A stretch of 64,000 nucleotides of DNA from Macrococcus sp. DPC7161 (GCF_004117835.1 NZ_SDSC01000003.1:62001-126000); one strand, 5' to 3'. Shown: positions 35,304-45,843, counted from the stretch's first letter. Notes: generated by a model from the letters alone, not told the origin. Program-made: numbers and translations.

Positions 35304-35343
35304 ACAAAAAAGAAGCCAAACATACAACATGGTTTGACTTCTT
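35304..35343 (-). terminator. Terminator after coaE
   Basis: On the minus strand AAGAAGTCAAAC pairs with GTTTGGCTTCTT (one G-U pair) and TTTTTTGTT follows. It ends the polA-mutM-coaE unit before gapB. Confidence 0.87.
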
Positions 35344-35352
35344 ATTTGATTA

Positions 35353-35952
35353 TTAAACGTTTAATGTTGTTCTCTCTTGAATCACTTGATCGATTTGATG
35401 ATATAAATACTCTATTTCTAGATTATTATCAATAACCACATCAGCCAGATTTCGTTTTTCATCAATTGGCATTTGTGATTTAATGCGAATTAGTGCTTCG
35501 GATTCAGTCAAATGATTCCTACGCATCAATCGCTCTAATTGTATATTTTCTGAAGTATAAACGAGCCAAACTTCATCAACAGTATTTTGTAATTGATTTT
35601 CAAAAAGTAATGGAATGTCCATAATCACATACTCATGATGTTTAAGTGCTTTATTTTTCTCTTTTTCCATAATTTCTCTAACGATTGGATGTACAATTTG
35701 ATTAAGTTGTTCTCTTTTTTGGCTATCTGCGAAAATTATAGCACCTAATTTTGCACGATCTAACGATTGATCATGCATTAAAATGGATTTACCAAAAGTT
35801 GCCACAATTTGATTCAATCCATCTGATCCTTTTTCCACTGCTTTTCTTGCAGCAATATCTGCATCAACAATGGGAAAACCTTTCTTTTTTAAATAGGCAC
35901 TGACCGTTGATTTACCTGTTGCAATACCACCTGTTAATCCAATAACTTTCAT
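35353..35952 (-). CDS. coaE: Dephospho-CoA kinase
   Basis: Last step of coenzyme A synthesis, ATP-dependent phosphorylation of dephospho-CoA. The ATG at 35952 (MKVIGLTGGIATGKST) follows GTAGGTG; the longer frame upstream runs into mutM. 199 residues. P-loop GGIATGKST at 8-16, DADIAARKAVEKG for substrate, and MDIPLLFE typical of the family. It follows mutM closely and precedes a terminator. Confidence 0.97.
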   Translation of the reverse strand: MKVIGLTGGIATGKSTVSAYLKKKGFPIVDADIAARKAVEKGSDGLNQIVATFGKSILMHDQSLDRAKLGAIIFADSQKREQLNQIVHPIVREIMEKEKNKALKHHEYVIMDIPLLFENQLQNTVDEVWLVYTSENIQLERLMRRNHLTESEALIRIKSQMPIDEKRNLADVVIDNNLEIEYLYHQIDQVIQERTTLNV

Positions 35953-35960
35953 ATTAACAC

Positions 35961-36827
35961 CTACCTTTGGCACGTTGCACAATAATGAGAATTTCGACCA
36001 GCAATCACAATATGTTCTATATCACTTCCACAATAACCACATTGTTTTTTACCGTATACATAAAAACGATTTTGCATTTGACCACTTTGTCCATTGACAT
36101 TACGATAATCTGAAATCGTCGATCCCCCATGCTCAATACCTTCTTGTAATACACGTTGTATCGCTTTAAATAATTGGATACAATTTTCCTCATTGAGCGA
36201 TGCTACCATTGTATTTGGTAAAATACCCGCATGAAACAATGCTTCACAAGCGTATATATTGCCACAACCACTTACAACAGAATGATCCATAATCACACTT
36301 TTAATGGGTTTATTTTGAAACTTCTTCTCATTTAATCGATTCATAAAGTAGTCTTGTGCAACTGGCTCGAAAGGTTCTGGTGCAATTTTCTGATTAAACA
36401 ATTCAAATTGTGCTTCATCCATCAATCTCATTTCACCAAATCGCCTTATATCTGAATACACTAAAATCTTATGATTAAGTTGGAATTGTACATGCCAATG
36501 CTTTCGAAAGTTATCAACTGGAATATCATCAATTGTATCTACAATAAAGTATCCACCACTCATACCAAGGTGACTCACTAAATAAATACTGTTGTCATGT
36601 TTATTAATTTCAAAGATTAAATATTTACTGCGTCTATTTATACTAATAATTTCACCATTAATTAGACCCGCTTTAAATGCTTTTAAATGCATATCTTTTA
36701 AAATGGTTTGTTTATGATTTTTATGACCCTCAATCACTTTATCCGAGAAAGTGATTTTAGATATTTGTTGATGTAAGACGGGTGTGAGACCACGTCTTAC
36801 ATGTTCTACTTCTGGTAATTCGGGCAT
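35961..36827 (-). CDS. mutM: Formamidopyrimidine-DNA glycosylase
   Basis: Removes 8-oxoguanine and formamidopyrimidines, with AP-lyase activity. A 288-residue protein starting MPELPEVEHVRRGL, with catalytic P2 and E3. Lesion-recognition loops lie in the middle. The C-terminal zinc finger has CGYCG...CATCQR cysteines at about 262, 265, 282 and 285. Two bases separate it from polA upstream, and coaE follows, so the three are co-transcribed. Confidence 0.98.
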   Translation of the reverse strand: MPELPEVEHVRRGLTPVLHQQISKITFSDKVIEGHKNHKQTILKDMHLKAFKAGLINGEIISINRRSKYLIFEINKHDNSIYLVSHLGMSGGYFIVDTIDDIPVDNFRKHWHVQFQLNHKILVYSDIRRFGEMRLMDEAQFELFNQKIAPEPFEPVAQDYFMNRLNEKKFQNKPIKSVIMDHSVVSGCGNIYACEALFHAGILPNTMVASLNEENCIQLFKAIQRVLQEGIEHGGSTISDYRNVNGQSGQMQNRFYVYGKKQCGYCGSDIEHIVIAGRNSHYCATCQR

Positions 36828-36829
36828 TC

Positions 36830-39451
36830 TTATTTTGCATCATACCAAGTAGCACCATAATCATATTCAACTTCTAATGGCACACTTAATGATAATGCTT
36901 CCTCCATGATTTTTTTAACGAATAAACTAAATGCTTCAATTTCTTCTTTAGGTACTTCAAAAATCAATTCATCATGCACTTGTAATAACATTCTCGCTTT
37001 AAATTGCGTTGACTTCATCTCTTGATCAAAATGTACCATTGCCAATTTGATAATATCTGCTGCACTACCTTGAATTGGCGTATTCATTGCAGTTCTCTCA
37101 GCAAAGCCTCTTAAATTAAAGTTTCTGCTTGTAATATCAGGTATATATCTTCTTCTATTTAAAAGTGTTGTCACATAACCATTTTGTTTGGCTGATTGAA
37201 CGATATCATCCATATATTGTTTTACATTGCCAAATGAAGCGAGATAGTCATCTATAAATTGTTTTGCTGCTTTACGCGTAATACCTAAACTTTGGCTCAA
37301 ACCATAATCACTAATACCATATACAATACCAAAGTTGACTGCTTTAGCTTGACGACGCATATTACTATCCACTTGATCTTTTTCCACATCAAATACTTCC
37401 ATTGCCGTCTTTGTATGAATATCAATATGATTTGTAAATGCCTCTTTCATACTTGGATCATCAGTAATATGGGCTAAAACCCTTAACTCAATTTGTGAAT
37501 AATCGGCAGCAAAAATGACCCAATCTTTCTCACTTGGTACAAATGCTTTTCTAATTTTTCTACCTTCTTCAAGTCTTATCGGTATATTTTGCAAGTTTGG
37601 ATCAATAGATGATAATCGACCAGTTTGAGCTATAACTTGATTGAATCGTGTATGAATTTTTTGGTCTTCACCTATTAACTTTTGTAAGCCTTCAATATAA
37701 GTTGATTGTAATTTTGATAAAGTTCGGTACTCTAAAATATATTCAATGATAGGATGTTGACCTTGAAGCGCTTCTAAAACATCTACAGCCGTAGAATAAC
37801 CTGTTTTAGTTTTCTTAATCACAGGTAATTTTAATACTTCAAATAACACTACCCCTAATTGTTTAGGAGAATTAATATTAAATGTTTCTCCTGCAGCTTC
37901 ATGAATATTTTTAATAAGGCTATCTAACCTTTCTTGAATTTCACTTTGCATCTCAACTAATGTTTCTTTTTCAACTTTAATCCCTTGCATTTCCATTTTT
38001 GCAAGTACAAGTGATAACGGCAATTCCAATGTATCATGTAAGTTTAATTGTTCTGATGCTTCTAATTTTTCTTTTAATATTGGATAACTCGCATCAATTG
38101 CATCAATTTCATTAGCTATATGCTGATGTAATACTTCTGTTTCAGGTATTTTTTTCTTAGCACCTTTACCAAAAGTATGTTCATCACTTTCTACATATGT
38201 TAAACCTAAAGGATGTACCATTGCTTTTACATCTGAAACTGTTTGAGATGGATCAATGATAAAACTCGCAAGCATTGTATCGAATTTAATGCCCAAAACT
38301 TTAATATTTAATCGATCTAATGTACATACTAAAGCCTTGGCGTCATAAACAACTTTTGAGATATGTTCATCGTTCAATGCTTTAATAAATGATGCATTAT
38401 TCTTAATTTCATCTCTATTCACAATAAATATTGCATCATCCACTTTAATACCTAAAGCTAAAATTTCCGAAGTTAAGTAATTTGCTTCATAAGTTTTCAT
38501 CATTAAAGTTAAACTTGTAGCTTCACTGAAGTCGAATGCATTGAAATCATCTTGAATTGTTATTTCTTTCTCACTTTCAATATCGCTGACTGTATCCATT
38601 TGATCTAGCATTTGTTTAAACTCTAATGACTTAAACAATTCAATTTTAGCTTTATTATCATGTTCAATCATTTTTGTGTCTGCTAAATGAATGGTAATTG
38701 GCGCATCAGTGTTAATTGTTGCAAGTTGTTTACTCATTAACGCATCATCTTGATGATTTGTTAAATTTTCATTGAGTTTCTTTGCTTTAATGTTTGAAAT
38801 ATTAGCAACAACATTTTCAACCGTACCATATTCAAGCAATAATTTAATTGCTGTTTTTTCACCGACGCCGGGAACGCCAGGTATATTATCTGATGCATCG
38901 CCCATTAATCCTTTTAAGTCGATGATTTTTTCAGGTCCGAAACCATACTTTTCTTCAATAAATTCAGGTGTGTATTTATCGATATCAGTTACACCTTTTT
39001 TTGTATAATAAACAGTAACATATTCATTCACAAGCTGCGTTAAATCTCGGTCACCTGTAATAATAATGGTTTCCATTTTTTGATCAAATGCTTCTTTAGA
39101 CAAAGTACCAATAATATCATCTGCTTCATATTGATCTAATTCATAATGTTGAATATGATAACTTTCAGCTAATTTACGAATATAAGGAAACTGCTCACTT
39201 AATTCATGTGGTGTTTTTTGACGTCCACCTTTATAGTCTTTATATGTATCATGTCTAAATGTTGTTTTTCCTGCGTCAAATGCAATCAAAAAATGCGTAG
39301 GTTGTTCGTCTTTAATAATCTTTTCAAGTAATAAAGTAAAACCATAGATTGCATTCGTATGAATGCCACTTGAATTCTTTAATAAAGGTAATGCATAAAA
39401 TGCACGAAATGCTAAACTGTTGCCGTCGATTAATATTAATTTCTCTTTCAT
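36830..39451 (-). CDS. polA: DNA polymerase I
   Basis: An 873-residue repair and Okazaki-fragment polymerase. 5'-3' exonuclease domain at 1-290 (LIDGNSLAFRAFYAL, GDRDLTQLV, GVPGVGEKTA). The central domain (about 300-460) lacks the acidic DxE set of a proofreading exonuclease, as in other Gram-positive relatives. The polymerase domain (470-873) has motif A (DYSQIELRVLAH), the O-helix (RRQAKAVNFGIVYG) and motif C (VHDELIFE). GGAGG precedes the ATG. Confidence 0.98.
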   Translation of the reverse strand: MKEKLILIDGNSLAFRAFYALPLLKNSSGIHTNAIYGFTLLLEKIIKDEQPTHFLIAFDAGKTTFRHDTYKDYKGGRQKTPHELSEQFPYIRKLAESYHIQHYELDQYEADDIIGTLSKEAFDQKMETIIITGDRDLTQLVNEYVTVYYTKKGVTDIDKYTPEFIEEKYGFGPEKIIDLKGLMGDASDNIPGVPGVGEKTAIKLLLEYGTVENVVANISNIKAKKLNENLTNHQDDALMSKQLATINTDAPITIHLADTKMIEHDNKAKIELFKSLEFKQMLDQMDTVSDIESEKEITIQDDFNAFDFSEATSLTLMMKTYEANYLTSEILALGIKVDDAIFIVNRDEIKNNASFIKALNDEHISKVVYDAKALVCTLDRLNIKVLGIKFDTMLASFIIDPSQTVSDVKAMVHPLGLTYVESDEHTFGKGAKKKIPETEVLHQHIANEIDAIDASYPILKEKLEASEQLNLHDTLELPLSLVLAKMEMQGIKVEKETLVEMQSEIQERLDSLIKNIHEAAGETFNINSPKQLGVVLFEVLKLPVIKKTKTGYSTAVDVLEALQGQHPIIEYILEYRTLSKLQSTYIEGLQKLIGEDQKIHTRFNQVIAQTGRLSSIDPNLQNIPIRLEEGRKIRKAFVPSEKDWVIFAADYSQIELRVLAHITDDPSMKEAFTNHIDIHTKTAMEVFDVEKDQVDSNMRRQAKAVNFGIVYGISDYGLSQSLGITRKAAKQFIDDYLASFGNVKQYMDDIVQSAKQNGYVTTLLNRRRYIPDITSRNFNLRGFAERTAMNTPIQGSAADIIKLAMVHFDQEMKSTQFKARMLLQVHDELIFEVPKEEIEAFSLFVKKIMEEALSLSVPLEVEYDYGATWYDAK

Positions 39452-39509
39452 AAGCGCCTCCTATAGTAACATTTCTATTTTATCACACCTTAAAAAAAAC
39501 AAAAAAAAA

Positions 39510-39549
39510 TAGACACATAGTTGAAAAGGATTGCCGAAGCAACCCTTTT
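39510..39549 (-). terminator. Hairpin with TTCG loop after phoR
   Basis: On the minus strand AAAAGGGTTGC, TTCG and GCAATCCTTTT form an 11-bp stem with one G-U pair and a stable UUCG-type loop. The pure T-tract lies only 12 bases further on, so termination strength is uncertain. Confidence 0.55.
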
Positions 39550-39637
39550 TAACTCTTCAAAATGAAGGGGTCTATACATATATAGTACTTTATGATTATT
39601 ATTAAATAGTAAATTCAATGTAAATATTGTGTAAATT

Positions 39638-41356
39638 TTAAGCTAAAGGGAATATCACTCTAAACATAGAGCCTTTCCCTAGTTCACTATCTACTTCAAT
39701 ATCTCCATTAAATACTTCAACGATGTGCTTAACAATGGCAAGTCCTAAACCTGTACCGCCTGAATCTCTACTTCTCGCTTTATCAACACGATAAAACCTT
39801 TCGAAGATTCTTTCTCTTTCTTCCTCATCAATACCAATTCCCTCATCTATGATTTCGATAATGGCATGTGTGTCCGTTTTCTTTACATGTACAGTCACTT
39901 TTGCATTTTGAGGAGAATAATTGATGGCATTACTTAATAAATTAATGATTACTTGCTTTAACTTACTCGGTTCAGCTGAAATAAAGACATCCTTTTCTAA
40001 TTGAATATCAAATTCAATTTGCTTCTTATCTGCTAAAGGATGCATCACTTCAATACTAGAAAATACCTTTTTAGAAACATTTACTTTAGACATCGTAAAG
40101 TGATTCGCTTGTTCAATTTTGGATAACTCTAACAATTCACTCACCAATACTTGTATACGATTGGATTCTTTTAAAATAATGTCTAAAAACATATCTAACG
40201 TTTCTGGATTTTCCTTTGCACCATCTAATAATGTTTCCGTAAATCCTTTAATACTTGTGATCGGTGTCTTTAACTCATGAGAAACATTTGCAACAAAGTC
40301 TTTACGCATTTGCTCTAGAGTCTTAAGTTGTGTAATGTCATGTAGTACAATGACGACACCTTCTAATTTCTTTCTCGTTCTACTTAATACTGGTACGACT
40401 GCTGCGTCAAAGTATTTCGTATGTACATTAACCTTTAATGCTAATGTCTCATTAATTGGTTTTTCTGTAATTAACGCTTCTTTAATCATGCGTTTTACTT
40501 CATGTATTTTAATGATTTTTTCGTAATGTGCGCTCTTTATCGCTCGGCCTTTATTAAAGAGTGTTTCATACATTTCATTCACAATTACTACTTCACCGTG
40601 ATTATTAACAAGCATCGTAGCAGAAGGAATATTTTGTAACGTTGTTTCTAGTCGATTTCGTTGCAACTTTTGCTCATTATTTAAATCTTGTAAAGTCCTA
40701 GCGAGAATATTAGTACTTATATATAAATCTTTCGTTTCGGTTACACTACTCTCTGGGACACGCACTTTATAATTACCATCCGCTAATAATCTAGAAGCAT
40801 ATGTCACTTCATTAATCGGCTGAATATAACTTTTATTAATATAACGTACAATGATATAAATAATCGGTAAAAGAATAAGTAATATGATAAAAATATAAGT
40901 CCATAACTTGTTCTTCATTAAATTAATATCATTAAACTGGCTAATAACATAAATTTTATATTGTTCTTTTGTAATATATAGCATTCTAGATTGGCTCTGT
41001 TTACCGTCGTAAATATATTTTTTCGCGTTTGGTTTAAGTGTTTGATAATTTTGAAATGGCGTTGTAAATTTACTGACTTTCACACGTTCGGTTTTAAACA
41101 AAATGTCATTATTTTTCTTTAAAATCAGTACTTGGTTATGATTCAATATATCATAGTTTTTTAAATGTGTTTTTGTATGTGCAGTACTTTGATGTATATT
41201 TGACTCTAAATCTTTAACAATACTCGTCAAAACACGTTGGTTAGTCATTTGCATTTCATTACTTAAAGCATTATGTACAAAGAATCCAAGTAAAATAAAG
41301 CTTACAACTAAAATGGTTGTAAGCAAAAATAATAATCGATTTTGAAATCTAATCAT
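39638..41356 (-). CDS. phoR: Phosphate-response sensor histidine kinase
   Basis: A 572-residue membrane kinase. Two transmembrane helices (about 8-28 and 148-168) flank an extracytoplasmic domain; HAMP (170-225) and PAS (about 235-340) follow. HisKA has the phospho-accepting histidine in FVANVSHELKTPITS. The ATPase domain has NLLSNAINYS, DEGIGIDEEERE and GGTGLGLAIVKH. It overlaps phoP by eight bases and is expected to phosphorylate it at low phosphate. Confidence 0.95.
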   Translation of the reverse strand: MIRFQNRLLFLLTTILVVSFILLGFFVHNALSNEMQMTNQRVLTSIVKDLESNIHQSTAHTKTHLKNYDILNHNQVLILKKNNDILFKTERVKVSKFTTPFQNYQTLKPNAKKYIYDGKQSQSRMLYITKEQYKIYVISQFNDINLMKNKLWTYIFIILLILLPIIYIIVRYINKSYIQPINEVTYASRLLADGNYKVRVPESSVTETKDLYISTNILARTLQDLNNEQKLQRNRLETTLQNIPSATMLVNNHGEVVIVNEMYETLFNKGRAIKSAHYEKIIKIHEVKRMIKEALITEKPINETLALKVNVHTKYFDAAVVPVLSRTRKKLEGVVIVLHDITQLKTLEQMRKDFVANVSHELKTPITSIKGFTETLLDGAKENPETLDMFLDIILKESNRIQVLVSELLELSKIEQANHFTMSKVNVSKKVFSSIEVMHPLADKKQIEFDIQLEKDVFISAEPSKLKQVIINLLSNAINYSPQNAKVTVHVKKTDTHAIIEIIDEGIGIDEEERERIFERFYRVDKARSRDSGGTGLGLAIVKHIVEVFNGDIEVDSELGKGSMFRVIFPLA

Positions 41357-42062
41357 TGCGTTTAGGGTTCTCCAATTTGTATCCTAAACCGCGTACTGTT
41401 TTAATGTATTGTGGTTGTTTCGGATTCTCTTCAATCTTTTCTCTTAAATGACTAATATGCACATCAACAATTCTTGAATCACCAGCGAATTCATAATTCC
41501 AAACTGAATTTAACATGTGTTCTCTTGTAATGACACGACCTTGCCTTTCAATCAAATAAATCAGTAACTCAAATTCTTTAGGTGTTAAATCTAATAATTC
41601 TTCATTGCGATATGCTTCAAAATGTTCTGGTAAAATTCTTAATTTACCTATTTGAATTTCTTTTTTCTCTTCAACTTCTTCTACATGTTGAATGGCTTGT
41701 GCTCTTCTTAAAATTGCTTTAATTCTTGCAATGACTTCTCTTGGAGAGAATGGCTTTGTCATGTAATCATCTGCACCAAGTTCTAATCCAAGGACTTTAT
41801 CAAACTCATCATCTTTTGCTGTTAACATTAGAATCGGCACTTGATTTTTTTCACTACGAACAGCTTTACACACTTCTACGCCATCCAATTTAGGTAACAT
41901 TACATCAAGTACGACAATGTCAGGAGATTCTGTAAATATCTTATTTAATCCATCTTCACCATCATAAGCAGTAATTACTTCAAATCCTGATTGTTGTAAA
42001 TTGTATTGTAACAAAGTAACAATTGATTGTTCATCATCAACGACTAATACTTTTTGACTCAT
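41349..42062 (-). CDS. phoP: Phosphate-response regulator PhoP (OmpR family)
   Basis: A 237-residue response regulator. Receiver domain 1-120 has the acidic pocket DDEQS, phospho-acceptor in VVLDVMLPKLDG, and the lysine in LTAKDDEFD. The winged-helix DNA-binding domain (about 135-232) ends VRGLGYKLE. The ATG is preceded by GGAGGG. Two TTTACA boxes five bases apart lie about 90-110 bases upstream, consistent with autoregulation. Confidence 0.96.
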   Translation of the reverse strand: MSQKVLVVDDEQSIVTLLQYNLQQSGFEVITAYDGEDGLNKIFTESPDIVVLDVMLPKLDGVEVCKAVRSEKNQVPILMLTAKDDEFDKVLGLELGADDYMTKPFSPREVIARIKAILRRAQAIQHVEEVEEKKEIQIGKLRILPEHFEAYRNEELLDLTPKEFELLIYLIERQGRVITREHMLNSVWNYEFAGDSRIVDVHISHLREKIEENPKQPQYIKTVRGLGYKLENPKRND

Positions 42063-42143
42063 TTTATCCCTCCAACTGTTCTTTCATACATATTATAAAC
42101 TAAGTTAATTTCACAATGCTACATATTATCAATAAACTTAATC

Positions 42144-42174
42144 TTTACCACTTAAAATTTACACTATCTTTACA
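42144..42174 (+). promoter_or_regulatory. Candidate Pho boxes upstream of phoPR
   Basis: TTTACA (42158-42163), five bases, TTTACA (42169-42174) fits the recalled PhoP direct-repeat pattern TT(A/T/C)ACA-N5. A third copy TTTACC lies at 42144-42149. They read on the plus strand, opposite to phoP. Confidence 0.45.
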
Positions 42175-42201
42175 ATTTAATTGAACAGTTAGAGCAAAAT
42201 A

Positions 42202-43128
42202 TTAAAGGATATTAATAATTTTTTGAACCGCTGCTTTTGAAGTATCTAATGCGAGCTTTTCTTCTTCTGATAAAGTCAATTCATAAATCTTTTCAATACC
42301 ATTTGCCCCAATTAATGTTGGAACCCCTAAATATACATCATTATAGCCATATTCACCTTCTAAGTAAGCGATGGTTGGTAAAATTCTACGTTGATCAAAT
42401 AATATCGCTTCTGCCATCTCCACACACGCTGCAGCCGGTGCATAGTATGCAGAGCCATTGCCTAATAAGTTTACGATCTCAGCACCACCATTACGCGTAC
42501 GAACTACAATTTGATCTATCTCTTCTTTTGAAAGTAAATCCGTAATTGGAATACCACCTACTGTTGAATATCTAATTAATGGTACCATCGTATCACCATG
42601 ACCACCTAAAACAAATCCAGATACATCTTTAACTGAAACATTTAATTTTTCAGCAACAAAACTTCTAAAGCGTGCAGTGTCCAGAATGCCTGATTGTCCA
42701 ATGACTTTATTTTTCGGCAATCCAGAATGCTTATAAACCGTATAAGCCATCGCATCCACTGGATTTGTTAGAACAATAATCGTTGGATTCTTTGAATATT
42801 GCATGATATTTTCAGTAACTTGTATCATGACGTCTTTATTAATTTTCACTAAATCATCTCGACTCATACCAGGTTTTCTAGCAACACCAGCTGTAATAAT
42901 AACGATATCAGAATCTTTCGTTGCTTCATATTCACTCGATGCAATAACGTTACTATCAACGCTTAAAATTGGTGTCGCTTCAAAAATATCTAAAGCAATA
43001 CCTTTCGCTTTATTTTCGTTATCTGGAATATCAATTAACACAACATCCCCTAAACCTTTTTGAGCAGCATAAAGAGCTGCAGTACTACCAGTATGCCCAC
43101 TACCTATAATTGAAATTTTTCGTCTCAT
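42202..43128 (-). CDS. mdh: Malate dehydrogenase (NAD)
   Basis: Converts malate to oxaloacetate with NAD+. 308 residues of the LDH-like MDH type. Nucleotide fold [14 protein letters not shown]; substrate loop [12 protein letters not shown], where arginines rather than glutamine mark malate over lactate; catalytic pair in [14 protein letters not shown]. The order citZ-icd-mdh-phoP is that of Bacillus. A strong terminator lies directly between icd and mdh, so expression needs read-through, RNA processing or an unseen promoter. Confidence 0.96.
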   Translation of the reverse strand: MRRKISIIGSGHTGSTAALYAAQKGLGDVVLIDIPDNENKAKGIALDIFEATPILSVDSNVIASSEYEATKDSDIVIITAGVARKPGMSRDDLVKINKDVMIQVTENIMQYSKNPTIIVLTNPVDAMAYTVYKHSGLPKNKVIGQSGILDTARFRSFVAEKLNVSVKDVSGFVLGGHGDTMVPLIRYSTVGGIPITDLLSKEEIDQIVVRTRNGGAEIVNLLGNGSAYYAPAAACVEMAEAILFDQRRILPTIAYLEGEYGYNDVYLGVPTLIGANGIEKIYELTLSEEEKLALDTSKAAVQKIINIL

Positions 43129-43145
43129 GAATTATCCCCCATTAA

Positions 43146-43184
43146 TCAAAAAAATAAGAGTGAGAAAGCGCTCTCACTCTTATT
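43146..43184 (-). terminator. Terminator between icd and mdh
   Basis: On the minus strand AATAAGAGTGAGA and TCTCACTCTTATT form a perfect 13-bp stem with a six-base loop, then TTTTTTT. It ends just before the mdh ribosome site GGGGGA. Confidence 0.93.
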
Positions 43185-43203
43185 ATATCAGTAATGTCAT
43201 TAA

Positions 43204-44466
43204 TTACATATTTTTAATTAATTCATCAGCAAACTCTGAACATTTCACTTCAGTAGCACCATCCATTAAACGTGCAAAGTCATATGTTACTACTTTAGAA
43301 GCAATTGTTTTTTCCATTGATTTTGTGATTAATTCAGAAGCTTCTTTCCAACCTAAATGATCTAATAATAATACACCACTTAAAATCACTGATGATGGGT
43401 TTACTTTATCTAAACCAGCATATTTAGGTGCTGTACCATGTGTTGCTTCGAAAATCGCATGTCCAGTTTCATAGTTGATGTTTGCACCTGGAGCAATACC
43501 AATACCACCAACTTGAGCTGCTAATGCATCACTAATATAGTCTCCATTTAAGTTCATTGTTGCAACTACATCAAACTCAGCTGGACGTGTTAAAATTTGT
43601 TGTAAGAAAATATCAGCGATTGAATCTTTTACTACTAATTTACCTGCTTTAATTGCTTCATCTTGTGCTTTATCAGCTGCTTCAGTACCTTCAGCTTCTT
43701 TTATTTTGTCATATTGTGCCCAAGTAAACACTTTATCTCCAAATTCACGCTCAGCTAAATCGTAACCCCATTGTTTAAACGCACCTTCAGTAAATTTCAT
43801 GATGTTACCTTTATGCACTAATGTTAATGATTTACGACCTTCTGTTAATGCATAGTTAATCGCAGCACGTACTAAACGCTCAGTACCTTCTTTAGAAACT
43901 GGTTTAATACCAATACCTGAAGTTTCAGGGAAACGGATTTTGTTTACTCCCATTTCTGATTTTAAGAACTCAATAACTTTTTTAACTTCATCTGAACCTT
44001 CTTTGTATTCAATACCTGCATAAATATCTTCTGTATTTTCACGGAAAATGACCATATCTGTATCTTCAGGACGTTTCACTGGTGAAGGTACACCTTCAAA
44101 GTAACGAACAGGGCGTAAACATACAAATAAATCTAATTCTTGACGAAGTGCAACGTTTAATGAACGAATCCCACCACCAATAGGTGTTGTTAAAGGACCT
44201 TTAATAGCAATTAAGTACTCTTCGATTGTGTCTAAAGTAGCTTGAGGTAACCATTCTCCAGTTTCGTCAAATGCTTTTTGACCTGCTAATACTTCTTTCC
44301 ATTCAATTTTCTTCTCACCATTGTATGCTTTCTCAACTGCTGCATCTAATACTCTACTTGCAGCATTCCAAATATCAGGACCAGTTCCGTCACCAATAAT
44401 AAATGGGACAACCGGATTATTTGGTACATTTAATACACCATTTGAGTTTGTAATTTTTTCAGCCAT
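43204..44466 (-). CDS. icd: Isocitrate dehydrogenase (NADP)
   Basis: Oxidative decarboxylation of isocitrate to 2-oxoglutarate. 420 residues, homodimer type. The phosphorylatable-serine loop region [14 protein letters not shown], metal and substrate motif [17 protein letters not shown], and GTAPKYAG near the cofactor site are present. It follows citZ by 63 bases on the same strand and ends before the strong terminator. Confidence 0.97.
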   Translation of the reverse strand: MAEKITNSNGVLNVPNNPVVPFIIGDGTGPDIWNAASRVLDAAVEKAYNGEKKIEWKEVLAGQKAFDETGEWLPQATLDTIEEYLIAIKGPLTTPIGGGIRSLNVALRQELDLFVCLRPVRYFEGVPSPVKRPEDTDMVIFRENTEDIYAGIEYKEGSDEVKKVIEFLKSEMGVNKIRFPETSGIGIKPVSKEGTERLVRAAINYALTEGRKSLTLVHKGNIMKFTEGAFKQWGYDLAEREFGDKVFTWAQYDKIKEAEGTEAADKAQDEAIKAGKLVVKDSIADIFLQQILTRPAEFDVVATMNLNGDYISDALAAQVGGIGIAPGANINYETGHAIFEATHGTAPKYAGLDKVNPSSVILSGVLLLDHLGWKEASELITKSMEKTIASKVVTYDFARLMDGATEVKCSEFADELIKNM

Positions 44467-44529
44467 TGATCAATTCCTCCAATTTTATTAAATACTTATT
44501 TATGTTTTATTTAATGTTAACAATAAAAA

Positions 44530-45648
44530 TTATCTTTCTTCAACTGGTACATATTTACGACCAACTTCACCTACATATTCAGCACGAGGACGAATAATAC
44601 GGTTATCTGAATATTGTTCTAAAATATGTGCAATCCATCCTGATGTTCTTGAAACAGCAAAGATTGGAGTAAATAAATCGTGTTCAATACCCATAGAGTG
44701 ATATACCGTTGCTGAATAGAAATCAACGTTCGGTAATAGGCCTTTTTTCTCTTTTAAAATTTCAGCAATACGAACTGACATATCGAACAATTCTTTTTGT
44801 CCTGTTTCATCTGTAATTTTACGAGACATTTCTTTTAAGTATTTCGCACGTGGATCACCGTTTTTATAAACACGGTGACCAAATCCCATGATTTTTTCTT
44901 TGTTTTCAATTTTCTTTTCAATATATGCATCTACATTATCTAATGAACCAATCTCATTTAACATTTTCATTACTTGCTCGTTTGCACCACCATGTAAAGG
45001 TCCTTTTAATGCACCTGCAGCAGCACATACTCCTGAATATATATCAGTTAATGTTGAAACAGCGACACGAGCTGTGAATGTTGAAGCATTTAATTCGTGG
45101 TCAGCATGTAAAATTAACGCTTTATTAAAGCCTTCAACTTGAACAGGTGTTGGTTCTTCACCAAATAACATATATAAGAAGTTCGCAGCATAGCTTAAAT
45201 CAGCTTTAGGTTTAATGACTTCTTTACCTTGTCTCACACGTGCAAATGCAGCAACTAATGATGCTACTTTCGCTTGAATACGAATCGCTTTATTCCAATG
45301 AGCATCTTCATTAAATTCATCGGCACGTGGATCAAAATGTGCTAAATAAGATAATGATGTTCTAAATCCAGTCATTGGATGCACTTGATCAGCTGCATAT
45401 TCTTCAAAGTGTGAATACATACGTGGATGTAATGTCATATTTTCAATTAATTGACGCTTTAAATCTTCTAATTCCTCTTTGTTTGGTAATCTAAAGTTCC
45501 ATAATAAAAATACAACTTCTTCAAATGAAGCATTTTCTGTTAAATCATCAATATCATAACCAGCATAAGTTAACTTATCTCCAACAATTGAACTAACACG
45601 TGTTGTAGAAGCAATTACGCCCTCTAATCCTTTAACCATCTCTGCCAT
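44530..45648 (-). CDS. citZ: Citrate synthase
   Basis: Condenses acetyl-CoA and oxaloacetate. 372 residues of the Gram-positive short type. Catalytic histidines lie in LKGPLHGGANEQV and MGFGHRVYKNGDPRA, and the late aspartate in NVDFYSATVYHSMG. First gene of citZ-icd. AAGGGGA precedes the ATG. A cre-like site lies just downstream of the -10, where CcpA would act as a roadblock. Confidence 0.98.
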   Translation of the reverse strand: MAEMVKGLEGVIASTTRVSSIVGDKLTYAGYDIDDLTENASFEEVVFLLWNFRLPNKEELEDLKRQLIENMTLHPRMYSHFEEYAADQVHPMTGFRTSLSYLAHFDPRADEFNEDAHWNKAIRIQAKVASLVAAFARVRQGKEVIKPKADLSYAANFLYMLFGEEPTPVQVEGFNKALILHADHELNASTFTARVAVSTLTDIYSGVCAAAGALKGPLHGGANEQVMKMLNEIGSLDNVDAYIEKKIENKEKIMGFGHRVYKNGDPRAKYLKEMSRKITDETGQKELFDMSVRIAEILKEKKGLLPNVDFYSATVYHSMGIEHDLFTPIFAVSRTSGWIAHILEQYSDNRIIRPRAEYVGEVGRKYVPVEER

Positions 45649-45692
45649 ATTTATTTCCCCTTTACGATAAATATTTTCCCATATATCGTTAA

Positions 45693-45740
45693 TAATAACG
45701 TTTACATTTTTATTATAGCTAACGAAATTATGTTTGTGAA
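45693..45740 (-). promoter_or_regulatory. citZ promoter with cre-like site
   Basis: On the minus strand TTCACA (45735-45740), 17 bases, TATAAT (45712-45717). ATGTAAACGTTATTA (45693-45707) follows directly and fits the CcpA cre consensus except for one base. Confidence 0.68.
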
Positions 45741-45814
45741 TAAATTAAGCCCCTTATAATTTATTATTAATGGTGATAACTTTTGCTTATACTTGAATTT
45801 ATTTTAAAAATAGT

Positions 45815-45843
45815 TTGAAATTTTTGATTATTCATAAGATAAT
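45815..45843 (+). promoter_or_regulatory. Promoter of the amino-acid permease gene
   Basis: TTGAAA (45815-45820), a 17-base spacer and GATAAT (45838-45843), 35 bases before the ATG. Confidence 0.62.
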
